Below are positions 34,591 through 47,635 of a stretch of DNA of 64,000 nt, piece by piece; the first letter of the stretch is position 1; the number at the start of each line of letters is the position of its first letter. Source of the stretch: Atriophallophorus winterbourni (taxonomy: Eukaryota > Platyhelminthes > Trematoda > Plagiorchiida > Microphallidae); the NCBI GenBank assembly GCA_013407085.1, contig JACCGJ010001690.1, positions 50,218 to 114,217 of the forward strand. The letters are read 5' to 3'. A model generated the notes under the pieces. That model did not search any database and had not been told where the DNA came from. It saw nothing but the letters and a program-made list of their open reading frames with translations. A program made the position numbers and the translations under genes.

Positions 34591-35853
34591 CAAGCGTATC
34601 GGGCCCTTTCCCACAGGTGCACATCAGCGAAGATCCTTGCAGTGGTATATGGATCCAGGATAGTAAGAGGTTTTCTAGAACCGTTCAAGAGTTGACCGTG
34701 ATTTAAAGCAGTTTCGGCTGCACCAGATTTGACGAAGTAGGTTTACGATTTAGTCGTACCAATGATAGTGATTCAACTGGCTTCAAGTCCATGCTGCTGC
34801 ATAACTTTCTCCATTCTTTTTTATCGCGCTTTAGCCTGTCCCCTAGTGAGGTGGCACTCTTTTGATTTACGTTGGTGCAAATACCGATTAGTCCATGTAG
34901 CGTCTGTACACTGTGTGCTTATCGCGTCCGCTGGTTTCGTGACTTGTCAACGACCTTAAATCGAATAACCATCGTGCTCAGTTTAAGACTGCTTTGTATC
35001 GTGACATTCGGTTTTGAATCTGATGGTTTTCCCTGTATCTTCAGATGAGCAGGTGGCTTTTGCTCCGTAAATTTTCGCGAATCATGGCAGTTTTGGGCAG
35101 ACAGGCCTTCAACATTAGCATTTGTTAAGGTGGCATCTGGATGAAAATAAACATCTTAAAGACTCTACGGCATATTCGTAACAGCAGAACCTTCTTGTTG
35201 AATGGTTTGCATTGACGCAGCTTTACTCTAACAAGTATTAAATTCAGTGGTTGCCGATTTATTGAAATTTGAACAGACAAGCTGAACATTGTTATCCGTG
35301 ACCATAGACTCTAAGCATGCCTTTAACGTTTGTAAATAATGCTCGAAGCACAGCATCCAATCATCCAGATTGATTTGCTTGACTCTTTTTCCAGCAGGCA
35401 AATCTGCGTTCAGTTTATTTCGGCTCTTTTTATAACTGTGTCATACAACAGACAAGTTTTCATCATTCAGGATCCATATCACCTACGTGGTGAATAAGTT
35501 CTCAAATTTTGCGTGTCGTGTGTGTGAGCAGTTGCGATATTTTTTCGTATGCACCATGAGTGCACTTCACTGTTTTGCCAAAACGAACCAATATGATTTC
35601 GACCCAAAAGCTTAAAACTTTCACAAGAGCAATCATGGTTTCATGATAATTTGTGTTGTGGTTCATGGTTTCTAGAGTGCAACCTACGTGTACGCTTTTA
35701 TGGCGCGAACCTGCACTATTGATCCGCTCATCAGGTTTACCTTGTCTTATTCTCTGTATAATACAACGTGTGCGCACTAAACTCTGGATCGATATTGCAA
35801 ACAAATCGAAAGATTTAGCTGAGGTGCGCTAGACGCTTTCGAGACACATTCAT
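34591..35853 (-). pseudogene. ORF1-like remnant (U4)
   Basis: From the ATG at 35,853 to the join. The 100-codon minus frame at 35,502-35,804 differs from U2/U3 by one residue (FWVEIILV in place of FWVKIILV); U5 and U6 share this change. Confidence 0.6.
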
Positions 35854-36249
35854 ATTGCAGATGTCAACACGTTTTGGTCGTTGGTCTTAATCACACGACC
35901 TGAGTGTTAGGTTATGTTGGCCTGTTCGTTCGATGTCGACCAAGGATGTACATCACAACCGCATGAATGTTCATGTTCTACAGATTGTTTAATGACTGAA
36001 CGGTCCGAATCAGGATAAACAATCTCTCTCGCAGCGCTTGCAACGGTAGTTAGACCTCGGTTGTAAGGCGTCATTTGCACGCTTGCTGCGTGACCTGTGT
36101 TCAGCAGCCAAGAGCTGTATCTGATTATTTATTGATCAACTAATTGAGAACTGCACGTGAATATCTCATCTGGTTCAAATTATCGACCAACTATCGGTTT
36201 ATTATGCTATCACCCAAGGTTAATGAGTGATATCTGCACTCCCATATTC

Positions 36250-37096
36250 AATTTTCCGGTAGCAATGTAGTTTTTAGCAAATTTATTGGTGGGTTTGCAA
36301 CCACAGTTTCATTTTTCGGTAGTACCTCTAGGCCATACCGCTAGTCTATGGACGGAACGACGATGTTCTCAGTCGCAGGATACCCGAGCCTGGCCATATG
36401 GGTTCTAAAATCCTGAAGGGGACAATCACGTTTTCCGTTATCTCTTGTGTCATCGTTACTGCGGTGTAGTTTGGTGACGAAACCGCTTCTATCAAGCGAG
36501 GTAATTGCTCAACCATCGCGGCAATATTGCAGTTTTCCGCATTGCTCATTGTTATGTGTCGGAATACATTCATGACTCAAGCCTGCATTAGCCGGCTAAC
36601 TTCCACTTCAACCAACATGAGAGTTCCTTGTCTCTCCTCTATTAATTCCTGACCGCGTTACTTTGTTACCATGAATTCTTCAACAGCGCAAGCCATTTAA
36701 GGTCAAAATGCACTTCGCGTCTGCAGCCCCACAACTCGGTTTGCACTAGCGTGTTGGTCATTATGTTTTACTTCAAGCATGTAGGGTCCTACAGTCCTGG
36801 GGATGAAATTTACATTTCCTGGTCGCAAGGGATCGTCGAATTTCATTAAAATTATTATCCTTCCGTCAAATATATCTGTTCAATTTACCTAATACCGCTT
36901 ATTCGCAACAAATATTTCATCCGTTTTGTTCCGTTCTCTAGATGCTCCAACACATTTGTTAATTCGTCGTCTTGATGTTAGCTGACTGTACAACAATTTA
37001 TTGGCTGCATTGAGTTTATAAGACTGCCATTGCTGCTTTGACATGATCCTCTGTAGTTGGACGTAACAATCCAAAAGGCAACTCGTTATCTTTCAT
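36250..37096 (-). pseudogene. D block (U4)
   Basis: The 75-codon run at 36,346-36,573 differs from U2 near its end (GILRLRT against GIQRLRT). Confidence 0.5.
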
Positions 37097-37306
37097 ATTG
37101 TAGTGAGTCAGAAGTCAACACGTTACGAACAGAACGTTTATTATGCCTGTCTGATTCGTACCACCTGATTATTTATGGATGATCTGTTTACACATAGCAC
37201 ATGCCTTGGATCATCCGACGACTACCTGTACATTATGCAAACATCTCAGGTTAATGAGTGATAGCTGGCCTCTTATTATCACGTTTCCACTCGTAATGTG
37301 ATTTGT

Positions 37307-37596
37307 GGAACAGTTTACCTTCAACCGTTGCTCACGCCACTAGCTTGCATGACTTTAAAACGGAATTAGACGGATTTTTATTGCATTATCCGTTTCCAGG
37401 ACACTTATATACTGTTTAATCTATGTTCTTATATTGTTTATATACTTAAATTTCAAATTCTACCATCCTATGGTTGTTGTTAAGCTTAATGTGAACTGAA
37501 GTTCACGTCTACTCGCTACTTTATAAGTAGCTGTTGTTAAGCTTGTTGCTTTTTAGACCATTAAAAACCTTGACTTATTTCGAATTACCTTGAATC
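37307..37596 (+). mobile_element. 290 bp LINE 3'-end insertion (U4)
   Basis: Same site, with the TTTGTGGAACAG start and TTTCAAATTC UTR variant also seen in U2 and U7. Confidence 0.88.
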
Positions 37597-37780
37597 ACCC
37601 ATTTGGTTCAATTCTTGCTGTTTTCACGTCAAGGGCGTTAGACTGACCTCGGTTATCTGATAATATGCGACATCCTATTTTCTCGGTTTCCGTCACTCAC
37701 CTCACCTTCAAAATCGTAACCACATACATAACAGCTACATGGTTCTTTTTCGTTTACCCACATCCTATTTAGTGACATTT

Positions 37781-39228
37781 CTATCAGCCTGCTTTGCCTT
37801 ACTGAAACGATTTGGTGTTCAGTAAAACTAGTTAATGTGGACGAAAGTACCATCGTAACCATTTACCTCTCGCCATCTTATGGAAGCACATCTAACGATA
37901 AATTAATCGAATTCTCGCAATACAACACAAGCAGCTAGACTGCTCAATTGCTGAACGTGGGTGATTTTAATCTCATGCATCTTCTTTCCACCAGTGAACA
38001 CTGTCTGCATTCGTTTGAACATAAATTCAAGGTGGTTATCGAATTAGCTTCACTGCATACCACGTTGATCAGCCAAATCACAACCACGGTCCTGACCAAC
38101 CTTCAACCATTCACCTTGTCTTGACAGATAAAGCAACCGGGGTATAGGATATTCGATACCTGGCACCATTTGTAAAGAGTGACCATGCGGTGCTCGTCAT
38201 TGATTATGTATGTAGTGCTGAACGATTAAGCGAACATTCAAATTTCTTTAGGAAAATGCAATTTAAATCCTTGACACATCAGACTACAGGAAGCGCACAC
38301 TCATGAATTCGAATTCATGGATTCGCGCTTATATTGCAATACATTTCTAAATTATATGAATTCGAAGATTGTCGAAAATTCTATTTGTATTCCAGACAAA
38401 TGCCAGCACCACTACTAGTTTGTTATCCTGAGTAGAACAAAGAAATTTTGGCTATAAAGAAAGAGTCTTGGGTCATTGAAAGGACTTTTGTTGCGGATGT
38501 AACTTGGGAGCTATTCTGTCAGATACGGAATTACATTACGACTCTTGTAAGAGAGGATCGCTAGCAGTTCCAATGGAACTTGCTTAAGAGAATGGAAAAG
38601 AATACTAAGCTTCTGAACAAGATAGTCAATGAGCAGTCGAGTATCAATCTAGGCGCATTCTCCATACAAACGCCTAATAGATTGACTACCTCTGCCCAAC
38701 GTACCACCTATGGTTTAACAACGTCTTACTTACATGTCTTTAATCTTTAGCGTTGTATCCCATATCAAGTATTAACAAATTCGCCTCGTTTGGAATTATT
38801 AAGTGAAATGACTGTCAATTAATATATGTTTGGGCGGGAAGTTTGTCAGCAAAACTGAAAGAAATATCCTGGCGCAGACAAATTACTCCCGCCATACGCC
38901 GCAGATGCCGAATTGCCTTGACTGCTACTGTCACACGCTTATTCAATCTCATCCTACATGAAGAAAACATACCAACGCATTGGAAAGCTATGATGGTAAC
39001 TCCAATCAGAAAGGTGGTAGCCGTTCAGACACAGAACAATATAGAAACACAGTACGATTTTTGTGATCTCTAAATTAATGAAAGGCATTGAGTTTGCGCG
39101 CATAAGAGATCATTTTGAAAGCCAAAATATGTTGACTGTAGCGTAACGCGGTTTTTTAAGTAATCGTTGCTGGTTATCTAACCATCTCACAAAGTTCGAG
39201 GATTGAACCAAGGCACTAGACGAAGGTG
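37781..39228 (+). pseudogene. element A EN and longer RT start (U4)
   Basis: It keeps the TTGACACATC piece that U2 and U3 lack. The RT part reaches FNLILHEENIPTHWKAMMVT (near 38,942-39,000), the LFN.SL..G..P..WK...V.PI block, then ISKLMKGIEFARI and EDxTKALDEG at the join. A 76-codon run lies at 38,843-39,073. Confidence 0.82.
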
Positions 39229-40779
39229 GCCTAGTCTGCGGCTATATTCCAAACGAGTTTTGACCGTGTCTAACATACATAAACTCAAGAACGATTTTTA
39301 AGGGGATTAGGACCGATGTCGTTATAATTAGCGGAATTGGAATTGCGGAACTTGTCCTTCGCAGCTACATCATAGAAGCCATTTATATTGCTATGATATC
39401 TCCATTGTATCTGATATTGTTTGCGTCACAATGATTTATCAGTTACTCCATCCACTTTTGGTGCTCCCAAAAGGAATAAAATTTGACTATATCTCTGGTT
39501 CGTTTGAGCTTGTTGCTAAGCGTAGCGGGTCCTTTCCCACAGGGGCACATCAGCGAAGATCCTTGCAGTGGTATCTGGATCCAGGATAGTGAGAAGTTTT
39601 CTAGAACCGTTTAAGAGTTGACCGTGATTTAAAGCAGTTTTGGCTGCACCAGATTTGACGAAGTAGGTTTACGATTTAGTCGTACCAATGATAGTGATTC
39701 AACTGGCTCCAAGTCCATGCTGCTGCATAACTTTCTCCATTCTTGTTTATCGCGCTTTAGCCTGTCCTCTAGTGAGGTGGCACTCTTTTGATTTACGTTG
39801 GTGCAAATACTGGTTACTCCTCGAAGTGATTGTACACTGTGTGCTTATCGCGTTCGCTGGTTACGTGACTTGTCAACGACCTTGAATCGAATAACCATCG
39901 TGCTCACTTTAAGACTGCTTTGCATCGTGACATTCGGTTTTGAATCTGATGGTTTTTCTTGTATCTTCAGATGAGCAGGTGGCTTTGGCTCCCTAAATTT
40001 TTGCGAATCATGGCAGTTTTGGGCAGACAGGCCTTCAACATTAGCATTTGTTAAGGTGGCATCTGGATGAGAATAAACATCTTAAAGACTCTAAGGCACA
40101 TTTGTAACAGCAGAACCTTCTTGTTGATTGGTTTGCATTGACGCAGCTTTACTCTAACAGGTATTAAATTCAGTGGTTTCCGATTTATTGAAATTTGAAC
40201 GGGCAAGCTGAACATTGTTATCCGTGACCATAGACTCTAAGCATGCCTTTATCGTTTGTAAAAAATGCTCGAAGCACAGCATCCAATCATCCATAATGAA
40301 TTGCTTGACACTTGTTCCAGCAGGCAAATCTGCGTTCAGCTTATTTCGGCTCTTTTTATAACTGTATCATACAACAGGCAAGTTTTCATCATTCAGGATC
40401 CATATCACCTACGTGGTGAATAAGTTCTCAAATTTTGCGTGTCGTGTGTGTGAGCAGTTGCGATATTTTTTCGTATGCACCATGAGTGCACTTCACTGTT
40501 TTGCCAAAACGAACCAATATGATTTCGACCCAAAAGCTTAAAACTTTCACAAGAGCAATCATGGTTTCATGATAATTTGTGTTGTGGTTCATGGTTTCTA
40601 GAGTGCAACCTACGTGTACGCTTTTATGGCGCGAACCTGCACTATTGATCCGCTCATCAGGTTTACCTTGTCTTATTCTCTGTATAATACAACGTGTGCG
40701 CACTAAACTCTGGATCGATATTGCAAACAAATCGAAAGATTTAGCTGAGGTGCGCTAGACGCTTTCGAGACACATTCAT
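39229..40779 (-). pseudogene. ORF1-like remnant (U5)
   Basis: Longer than in U2-U4 by about 290 bp on its 3' side, reaching the MLDTVKTRLE region (near 39,260) before the join. Confidence 0.62.
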
Positions 40780-41175
40780 ATTGCAGATGTCAACACGTTT
40801 TGGTCGTTGGTCTTAATCACACGACCTGAGTGTTAGGTTATGTTGGCCTGTTCGTTCGATGTCGACCAAGGATGTACATCACAACCGCATGAATGTTCAT
40901 GTTCTACAGATTGTTTAATGACTGAACGGTCCGAATCAGGATAAACAATCTCTCTCGCAGCGCTTGCAACGGTAGTTAGACCTCGGTTGTAAGGCGTCAT
41001 TTGCACGCGCGCTGCGTGACATGTGTTCAGCAGCCAAGAGCTGTATCTGATTATTTATTGATCAACTAATTGAGAACTGCACGTGAATATCTCATCTGGT
41101 TCAAATTATCGAACAACTATCGGTTTATTATGCTATCACCCAAGGTTAATGAGTGATATCTTCACTCCCATATTA

Positions 41176-42022
41176 AATTTTCCGGTAGCAATGTATTTTC
41201 TAGCAAATTTATTGGTGGGTTTGCAACCACAGTTTCATTTTTCGGTAGTACCTCTAGGCCATACCGCTAGTCTATGGACGGAACCACCATGTTCTCAGTC
41301 GCTGGATACCCGAGCCTGGCCATATGGGTTCTAAAATCCTGAAGGGGACAATCACGTTTTCCGTTATCTCTTGTGTCATCGTTACTGCGGTGTAGTTTGG
41401 TGACGAAACCGCTTCTATCAAGCGAGGTAATTGCTCAACCATCGCGGCAATATTGCAGTTTTCCGCATTGCTCATTGTTATGTGTCGGAATACATTCATG
41501 ACTCAAGCCTGCATTAGCCGGCTAACTTCCACTTCAACCAACATGAGAGTTCCTTGTCTCTCCTCTATTAATTCCTGACCGCGTTACTTTGTTACCATGA
41601 ATTCATCAACAGCGCAAGCCATTTAAGGTCAAAATGCACTTCGCTTCTGCAGCCCCACAACTCGGTTTGCACTAGCGTGTTGGTCATTATGTTTTACTTC
41701 AAGCATGTAGGGTCCTACAGTCCTGGGGATGAAATTTACATTTCCTGGTCGCAAAGGATCGTCGAATTTCATTAAAATTATTATCCTTCCGTCAAATATA
41801 TCTTTTTAATTTACCTAATACCGCTTATTCGCAACAAATATTTCATCCGTTTTGTTCGGTTCTCTAGATGCTCCAACACATTTGTTAATTCGTCGTCTTG
41901 ATGTTAGCTGACTGCACAACAATTTATTGGCTGCATTGAGTTTATAAGACTGCCATTGCTGCTTTGACATGATCCTCTGTAGTTGGACGTAACAATCCAA
42001 AAGGCAACTCGTTATCTTTCAT
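41176..42022 (-). pseudogene. D block (U5)
   Basis: It carries the same local variants as U3 (open 75-codon run 41,272-41,499 ending RLRTWWFRP). Confidence 0.5.
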
Positions 42023-42232
42023 ATTGTAGTGAGTCAGAAGTCAACACGTTACGAACAGAACGTTTATTATGCCTGTCTGATTCGTACCACCTGATTATTT
42101 ATGGATGATCTGTTTACACATAGCACATGCCTTGGATCATCCGACGACTACCTGTACATTATGCAAACATCTCAGGTTAATGAGTGATAGCTGGCCTCTT
42201 ATTATCACGTTTCCACTCGTAATGTGATTTTT

Positions 42233-42522
42233 GGAACAGTTTACCTTCAACCGTTGCTCACGCCACTAGCTTGCATGACTTTAAAACGGAATTAGACGGA
42301 TTTTTATTGCATTATCCGTTTCCAGGACACTTATATACTGTTTAATCTATGTTCTTATATTGTTTATATACTTAAATTTCAATTTTTACCATCCTATGGT
42401 TGTTGTTAAGCTTAATGTGAACTGAAGTTCACGTCTACTCGCTACTTTATAAGTAGCTGTTGTTAAGCTTGTTGCTTTTTAGACCATTAAAAACCTTGAC
42501 TTATTTCGAATTACCTTGAATC
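42233..42522 (+). mobile_element. 290 bp LINE 3'-end insertion (U5)
   Basis: Same site; TTTTTGGAACAG start and CAATTTTTACC UTR variant as in U3. Confidence 0.88.
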
Positions 42523-42706
42523 ACCCATTTGGTTCAATTCTTGCTGTTTTCACGTCAGGGGCGTTAGACTGACCTCGGTTATCTGATAATATGCGACATC
42601 CTATTTTCTCGGTTTCCGTCACTCACCTCACCTTCAAAATCGTAACCACATACATAACAGCTACATGGTTCTTTTTCGTTTACCCACATCCTATTTAGTG
42701 ACATTT

Positions 42707-44152
42707 CTATCAGCCTGCTTTGCCTTACTGAAACGATTTGGTGTTCAGTAAAACTAGTTAATGTGGACGAAAGTACCATCGTAACCATTTACCTCTCGCC
42801 ATCTTATGGAAGCACATCTAACGATAAATTAATCGAATTCTCGCAATACAACACAAGCAGCTAGACTGCTCAATTGCTGAACGTGGGTGATTTTAATCTC
42901 ATGCATCTTCTTTCCACCAGTGAACACTGTCTGCATTCGTTTGAACATAAATTCAAGGTGGTTATCGAATTAGCTTCACTGCATACCACGTTGATCAGCC
43001 AAATCACAACCACGGTCGTGACCAACCTTCAACCATTCACCTTGTCTTGACGAATAAAGCAACCGGGGTATAGGATATTCGATGCCTGGCACCATTTGTA
43101 AAGAGTGACCATGCGATGCTCGTCATTGATTATGTATGTAGTGCTGAACGATTAAGCGAACATTCAAATTTCTTTAGAAAAATGCAATTTAAATCCTTAA
43201 CACATCAGACTACAGGAAGCGCACACTCATGAGTTTGAATTCATAGATTCGGGCTTATATTGCAATACATTTCTAAATTATATGAATTCGAAGATTGTCG
43301 AAAATTCTATTTGTATTCCAGACAAATGCCAGCACCACTACTAGTTTGTTATCCTGAGTAGAACAAAGAAATTTTGGCTATAAAGAAAGAGTCTTGGGTC
43401 ATTGAAAGGACTTTTGTTGCGGATGTAACTTGGGAGCTATTCTGTCAGATACGGAATTACATTACGACTCTTGTAAGAGAGGATCGCTAGCAGTTCCAAT
43501 GGAACTTGCTTAAGAGAATGGAAAAGAATACTAAGCTTCTGAACAAGATAGTCAATGAGCAGTCGAGTATCAATCTAGGCGCATTCTCCATACAAACGCC
43601 TAATAGATTGACTACCTCTGCCCAACGTACCACCTATGGTTTAACAACGTCTTACTTACATGTCTTTAATCTTTAGCGTTGTATCCCATATCAAGTATTA
43701 ACAAATTCGCCTCGTTTGGAATTATTAAGTGAAATGACTGTCAATTAATATATGTTTGGGCGGGAACGTTGTCAGCAAAACTGAAAGAAATCTCCTGGTG
43801 CAGACAAATTACTCCCGCCATACGCCGCAGATGCCGAATTGCCTTGACTGCTACTGTCACACGCTTATTCAATCTCATCCTACATGAAGAAAACATACCA
43901 ACGCATTGGAAATCATTGATGGTAACTCACATCTATAAAGGTGGTACCCGTTGAGACACAGCAAAATATAGAACAGTAACGCTTTTTGTGATCTCTAAAT
44001 TAATGAAAGGCATTGAGTCAGCGCGCATATGAGATCATTTTGAAAGCCAAAATATGTTGACTGTAGCGTAACGCGGTATTTTAAGTAAACGTTGCTGGTT
44101 ATCTAACCGTCTTACAAAGTTCGAGGATTGGACCAAGGCACTAGACGAAGGT
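42707..44152 (+). pseudogene. element A EN and longer RT start (U5)
   Basis: As U4, with ENIPTHWKSLMVTHIYKGGT open at 43,869-43,954. The join to U6 reads GAAGGTG|GTGGCATTAG, where the right half matches the intact C ORF1 near 21,590. Confidence 0.82.
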
Positions 44153-45708
44153 GGTGGCATTAGTCTGCGGCTATATTCCAAACGAGTTTTGACCGTGTCT
44201 AACATACATAAACTCAAGAACGATTTTTAAGGGGATTAGGACCGATGTCGTTATAATTAGCGGAATTGGAATTGCGGAACTTGTCCTTCGCAGCTACATC
44301 ATAGAAGCCATTTATATTGCTATGATATCTCCATTGTATCTGATATTGTTTGCGTCACAATGATTTATCAGTTACTCCATCCACTTTTGGTGCTCCCAAA
44401 AGGAATAAAATTTGACTATATCTCTGGTTCGTTTGAGCTTGTTGCTAAGCGTAGCGGGTCCTTTCCCACAGGGGCACATCAGCGAAGATCCTTGCAGTGG
44501 TATCTGGATCCAGGATAGTGAGAAGTTTTCTAGAACCGTTTAAGAGTTGACCGTGATTTAAAGCAGTTTTGGCTGCACCAGATTTGACGAAGTAGGTTTA
44601 CGATTTAGTCGTACCAATGATAGTGATTCAACTGGCTCCAAGTCCATGCTGCTGCATAACTTTCTCCATTCTTGTTTATCGCGCTTTAGCCTGTCCTCTA
44701 GTGAGGTGGCACTCTTTTGATTTACGTTGGTGCAAATACTGGTTACTCCTCGAAGTGATTGTACACTGTGTGCTTATCGCGTTCGCTGGTTACGTGACTT
44801 GTCAACGACCTTGAATCGAATAACCATCGTGCTCACTTTAAGACTGCTTTGCATCGTGACATTCGGTTTTGAATCTGATGGTTTTTCTTGTATCTTCAGA
44901 TGAGCAGGTGGCTTTGGCTCCCTAAATTTTTGCGAATCATGGCAGTTTTGGGCAGACAGGCCTTCAACATTAGCATTTGTTAAGGTGGCATCTGGATGAG
45001 AATAAACATCTTAAAGACTCTAAGGCACATTTGTAACAGCAGAACCTTCTTGTTGATTGGTTTGCATTGACGCAGCTTTACTCTAACAGGTATTAAATTC
45101 AGTGGTTTCCGATTTATTGAAATTTGAACGGGCAAGCTGAACATTGTTATCCGTGACCATAGACTCTAAGCATGCCTTTATCGTTTGTAAAAAATGCTCG
45201 AAGCACAGCATCCAATCATCCATAATGAATTGCTTGACACTTGTTCCAGCAGGCAAATCTGCGTTCAGCTTATTTCGGCTCTTTTTATAACTGTATCATA
45301 CAACAGGCAAGTTTTCATCATTCAGGATCCATATCACCTACGTGGTGAATAAGTTCTCAAATTTTGCGTGTCGTGTGTGTGAGCAGTTGCGATATTTTTT
45401 CGTATGCACCATGAGTGCACTTCACTGTTTTGCCAAAACGAACCAATATGATTTCGACCCAAAAGCTTAAAACTTTCACAAGAGCAATCATGGTTTCATG
45501 ATAATTTGTGTTGTGGTTCATGGTTTCTAGAGTGCAACCTACGTGTACGCTTTTATGGCGCGAACCTGCACTATTGATCCGCTCATCAGGTTTACCTTGT
45601 CTTATTCTCTGTATAATACAACGTGTGCGCACTAAACTCTGGATCGATATTGCAAACAAATCGAAAGATTTAGCTGAGGTGCGCTAGACGCTTTCGAGAC
45701 ACATTCAT
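44153..45708 (-). pseudogene. ORF1-like remnant (U6)
   Basis: From the ATG at 45,708. The minus frame at 44,035-44,217 crosses the join and contains LDTVKTRLEYSRRLMPP from this remnant fused to antisense RT sequence. Confidence 0.62.
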
Positions 45709-46104
45709 ATTGCAGATGTCAACACGTTTTGGTCGTTGGTCTTAATCACACGACCTGAGTGTTAGGTTATGTTGGCCTGTTCGTTCGATGTCGACCAAGG
45801 ATGTACATCACAACCGCATGAATGTTCATGTTCTACAGATTGTTTAATGACTGAACGGTCCGAATCAGGATAAACAATCTCTCTCGCAGCGCTTGCAACG
45901 GTAGTTAGACCTCGGTTGTAAGGCGTCATTTGCACGCTTGCTGCGTGACCTGTGTTCAGCAGCCAAGAGCTGTATCTGATTATTTATTGATCAACTAATT
46001 GAGAACTGCACGTGAATATCTCATCTGGTTCAAATTATCGACCAACTATCGGTTTATTATGCTATCACCCAAGGTTAATGAGTGATATCTGCACTCCCAT
46101 ATTA

Positions 46105-46951
46105 AATTTTCCGGTAGCAATGTAGTTTTTAGCAAATTTATTGGTGGGTTTGCAACCACAGTTTCATTTTTCGGTAGTATCTCTAGGCCATACCGCTAGT
46201 CTATGGACGGAACGACGATGTTCTCAGTCGCTGGATACCCGAGCCTGGCCATATGGGTTCTAAAATCCTGAAGGGGACAATCACGTTTTCCGTTATCTCT
46301 CGTGTCATCGTTACTGCGGTGTAGTTTGGTGACGAAACCGCTTCTATCAAGCGAGGTAATTGCTCAACCATCGCGGCAATATTGCAGTTTTCCGCATTGC
46401 TCATTGTTATGTGTCGGAATACATTCATGACTCAAGCCTGCATTAGCCGGCTAACTTCCACTTCAACCAACATGAGAGTTCCTTGTCTCTCCTCTATTAA
46501 TTCCTGACCGCGTTACTTTGTTACCATGAATTCTTCAACAGCGCAAGCCATTTAAGGTCAAAATGCACTTCGCTTCTGCAGCCCCACAACTCGGTTTGCA
46601 CTTGCGTGTTGGTCATTATGTTTTACTTCAAGCATGTAGGGTCCTACAGTCCTGGGGATGAAATTTACATTTCCTGGTCGCAAAGGATCGTCGAATTTCA
46701 TCAAAATTATTATCCTTCCGTCAAATATATCTTTTCAATTTACCTAATACCGCTTATTCGCAACAAATATTTCATCCGTTTTGTTCCGTTCTCTAGATGC
46801 TCCAACACATTTGTTAATTCGTCGTCTTGATGTTAGCTGACTGCACAACAATTTATTGGCTGCATTGAGTTTATAAGACTGCCATTGCTGCTTTGACATG
46901 ATCCTCTGTAGTTGGACGTAACAATCCAAAAGGCAACTCGTTATCTTTCAT
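46105..46951 (-). pseudogene. D block (U6)
   Basis: One residue change (TMTREITENVIV) sets it apart from U2. Confidence 0.5.
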
Positions 46952-47161
46952 ATTGTAGTGAGTCAGAAGTCAACACGTTACGAACAGAACGTTTATTATG
47001 CCTGTCTGATTCGTACCACCTGATTATTTATGGATGATCTGTTTACACATAGCACATGCCTTGGATCATCCGACGACTACCTGTACATTATGCAAACATC
47101 TCAGGTTAATGAGTGATAGCTGGCCTCTTATTATCACGTTTCCACTCGTAATGTGATTTGT

Positions 47162-47451
47162 GGAACAGTTTACCTTCAACCGTTGCTCACGCCACTAGCT
47201 TGCATGACTTTAAAACGGAATTAGACGGATTTTTATTGCATTATCCGTTTCCAGGACACTTATATACTGTTTAATCTATGTTCTTATATTGTTTATATAC
47301 TTAAATTTCAATTTTTACCATCCTATGGTTGTTGTTAAGCTTAATGTGAACTGAAGTTCACGTCTACTCGCTACTTTATAAGTAGCTGTTGTTAAGCTTG
47401 TTGCTTTTTAGACCATTAAAAACCTTGACTTATTTCGAATTACCTTGAATC
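47162..47451 (+). mobile_element. 290 bp LINE 3'-end insertion (U6)
   Basis: Combines the TTTGTGGAACAG start (as U2/U4) with the CAATTTTTACC variant (as U3/U5). Confidence 0.88.
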
Positions 47452-47635
47452 ACCCATTTGGTTCAATTCTTGCTGTTTTCACGTCAGGGGCGTTAGACTG
47501 ACCTCGGTTATCTGATAATATGCGACATCCTATTTTCTCGGTTTCCGTCACTCACCTCACCTTCAAAATCGTAACCACATACATAACAGCTACATGGTTC
47601 TTTTTCGTTTACCCACATCCTATTTAGTGACATTT

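Larger units (their letters stand above)
34591..39228. repeat. array unit U4 (long 3' join)
   Basis: It starts at the short-type join but ends at a long-type join, where the A RT runs on to LDEG (GAAGGTGG) before meeting ORF1 of U5. It is therefore about 300 bp longer than U2 and U3. Confidence 0.92.
39229..44152. repeat. array unit U5
   Basis: Long join on both sides (about 4.92 kb). The first ~1.2 kb resembles U1 (APSPCCC variant, GTTTCCGATTTATTG, CTAAGGCACATTTG), whereas from about 40.4 kb on it resembles U3/U4, so the unit is a mosaic. Confidence 0.92.
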
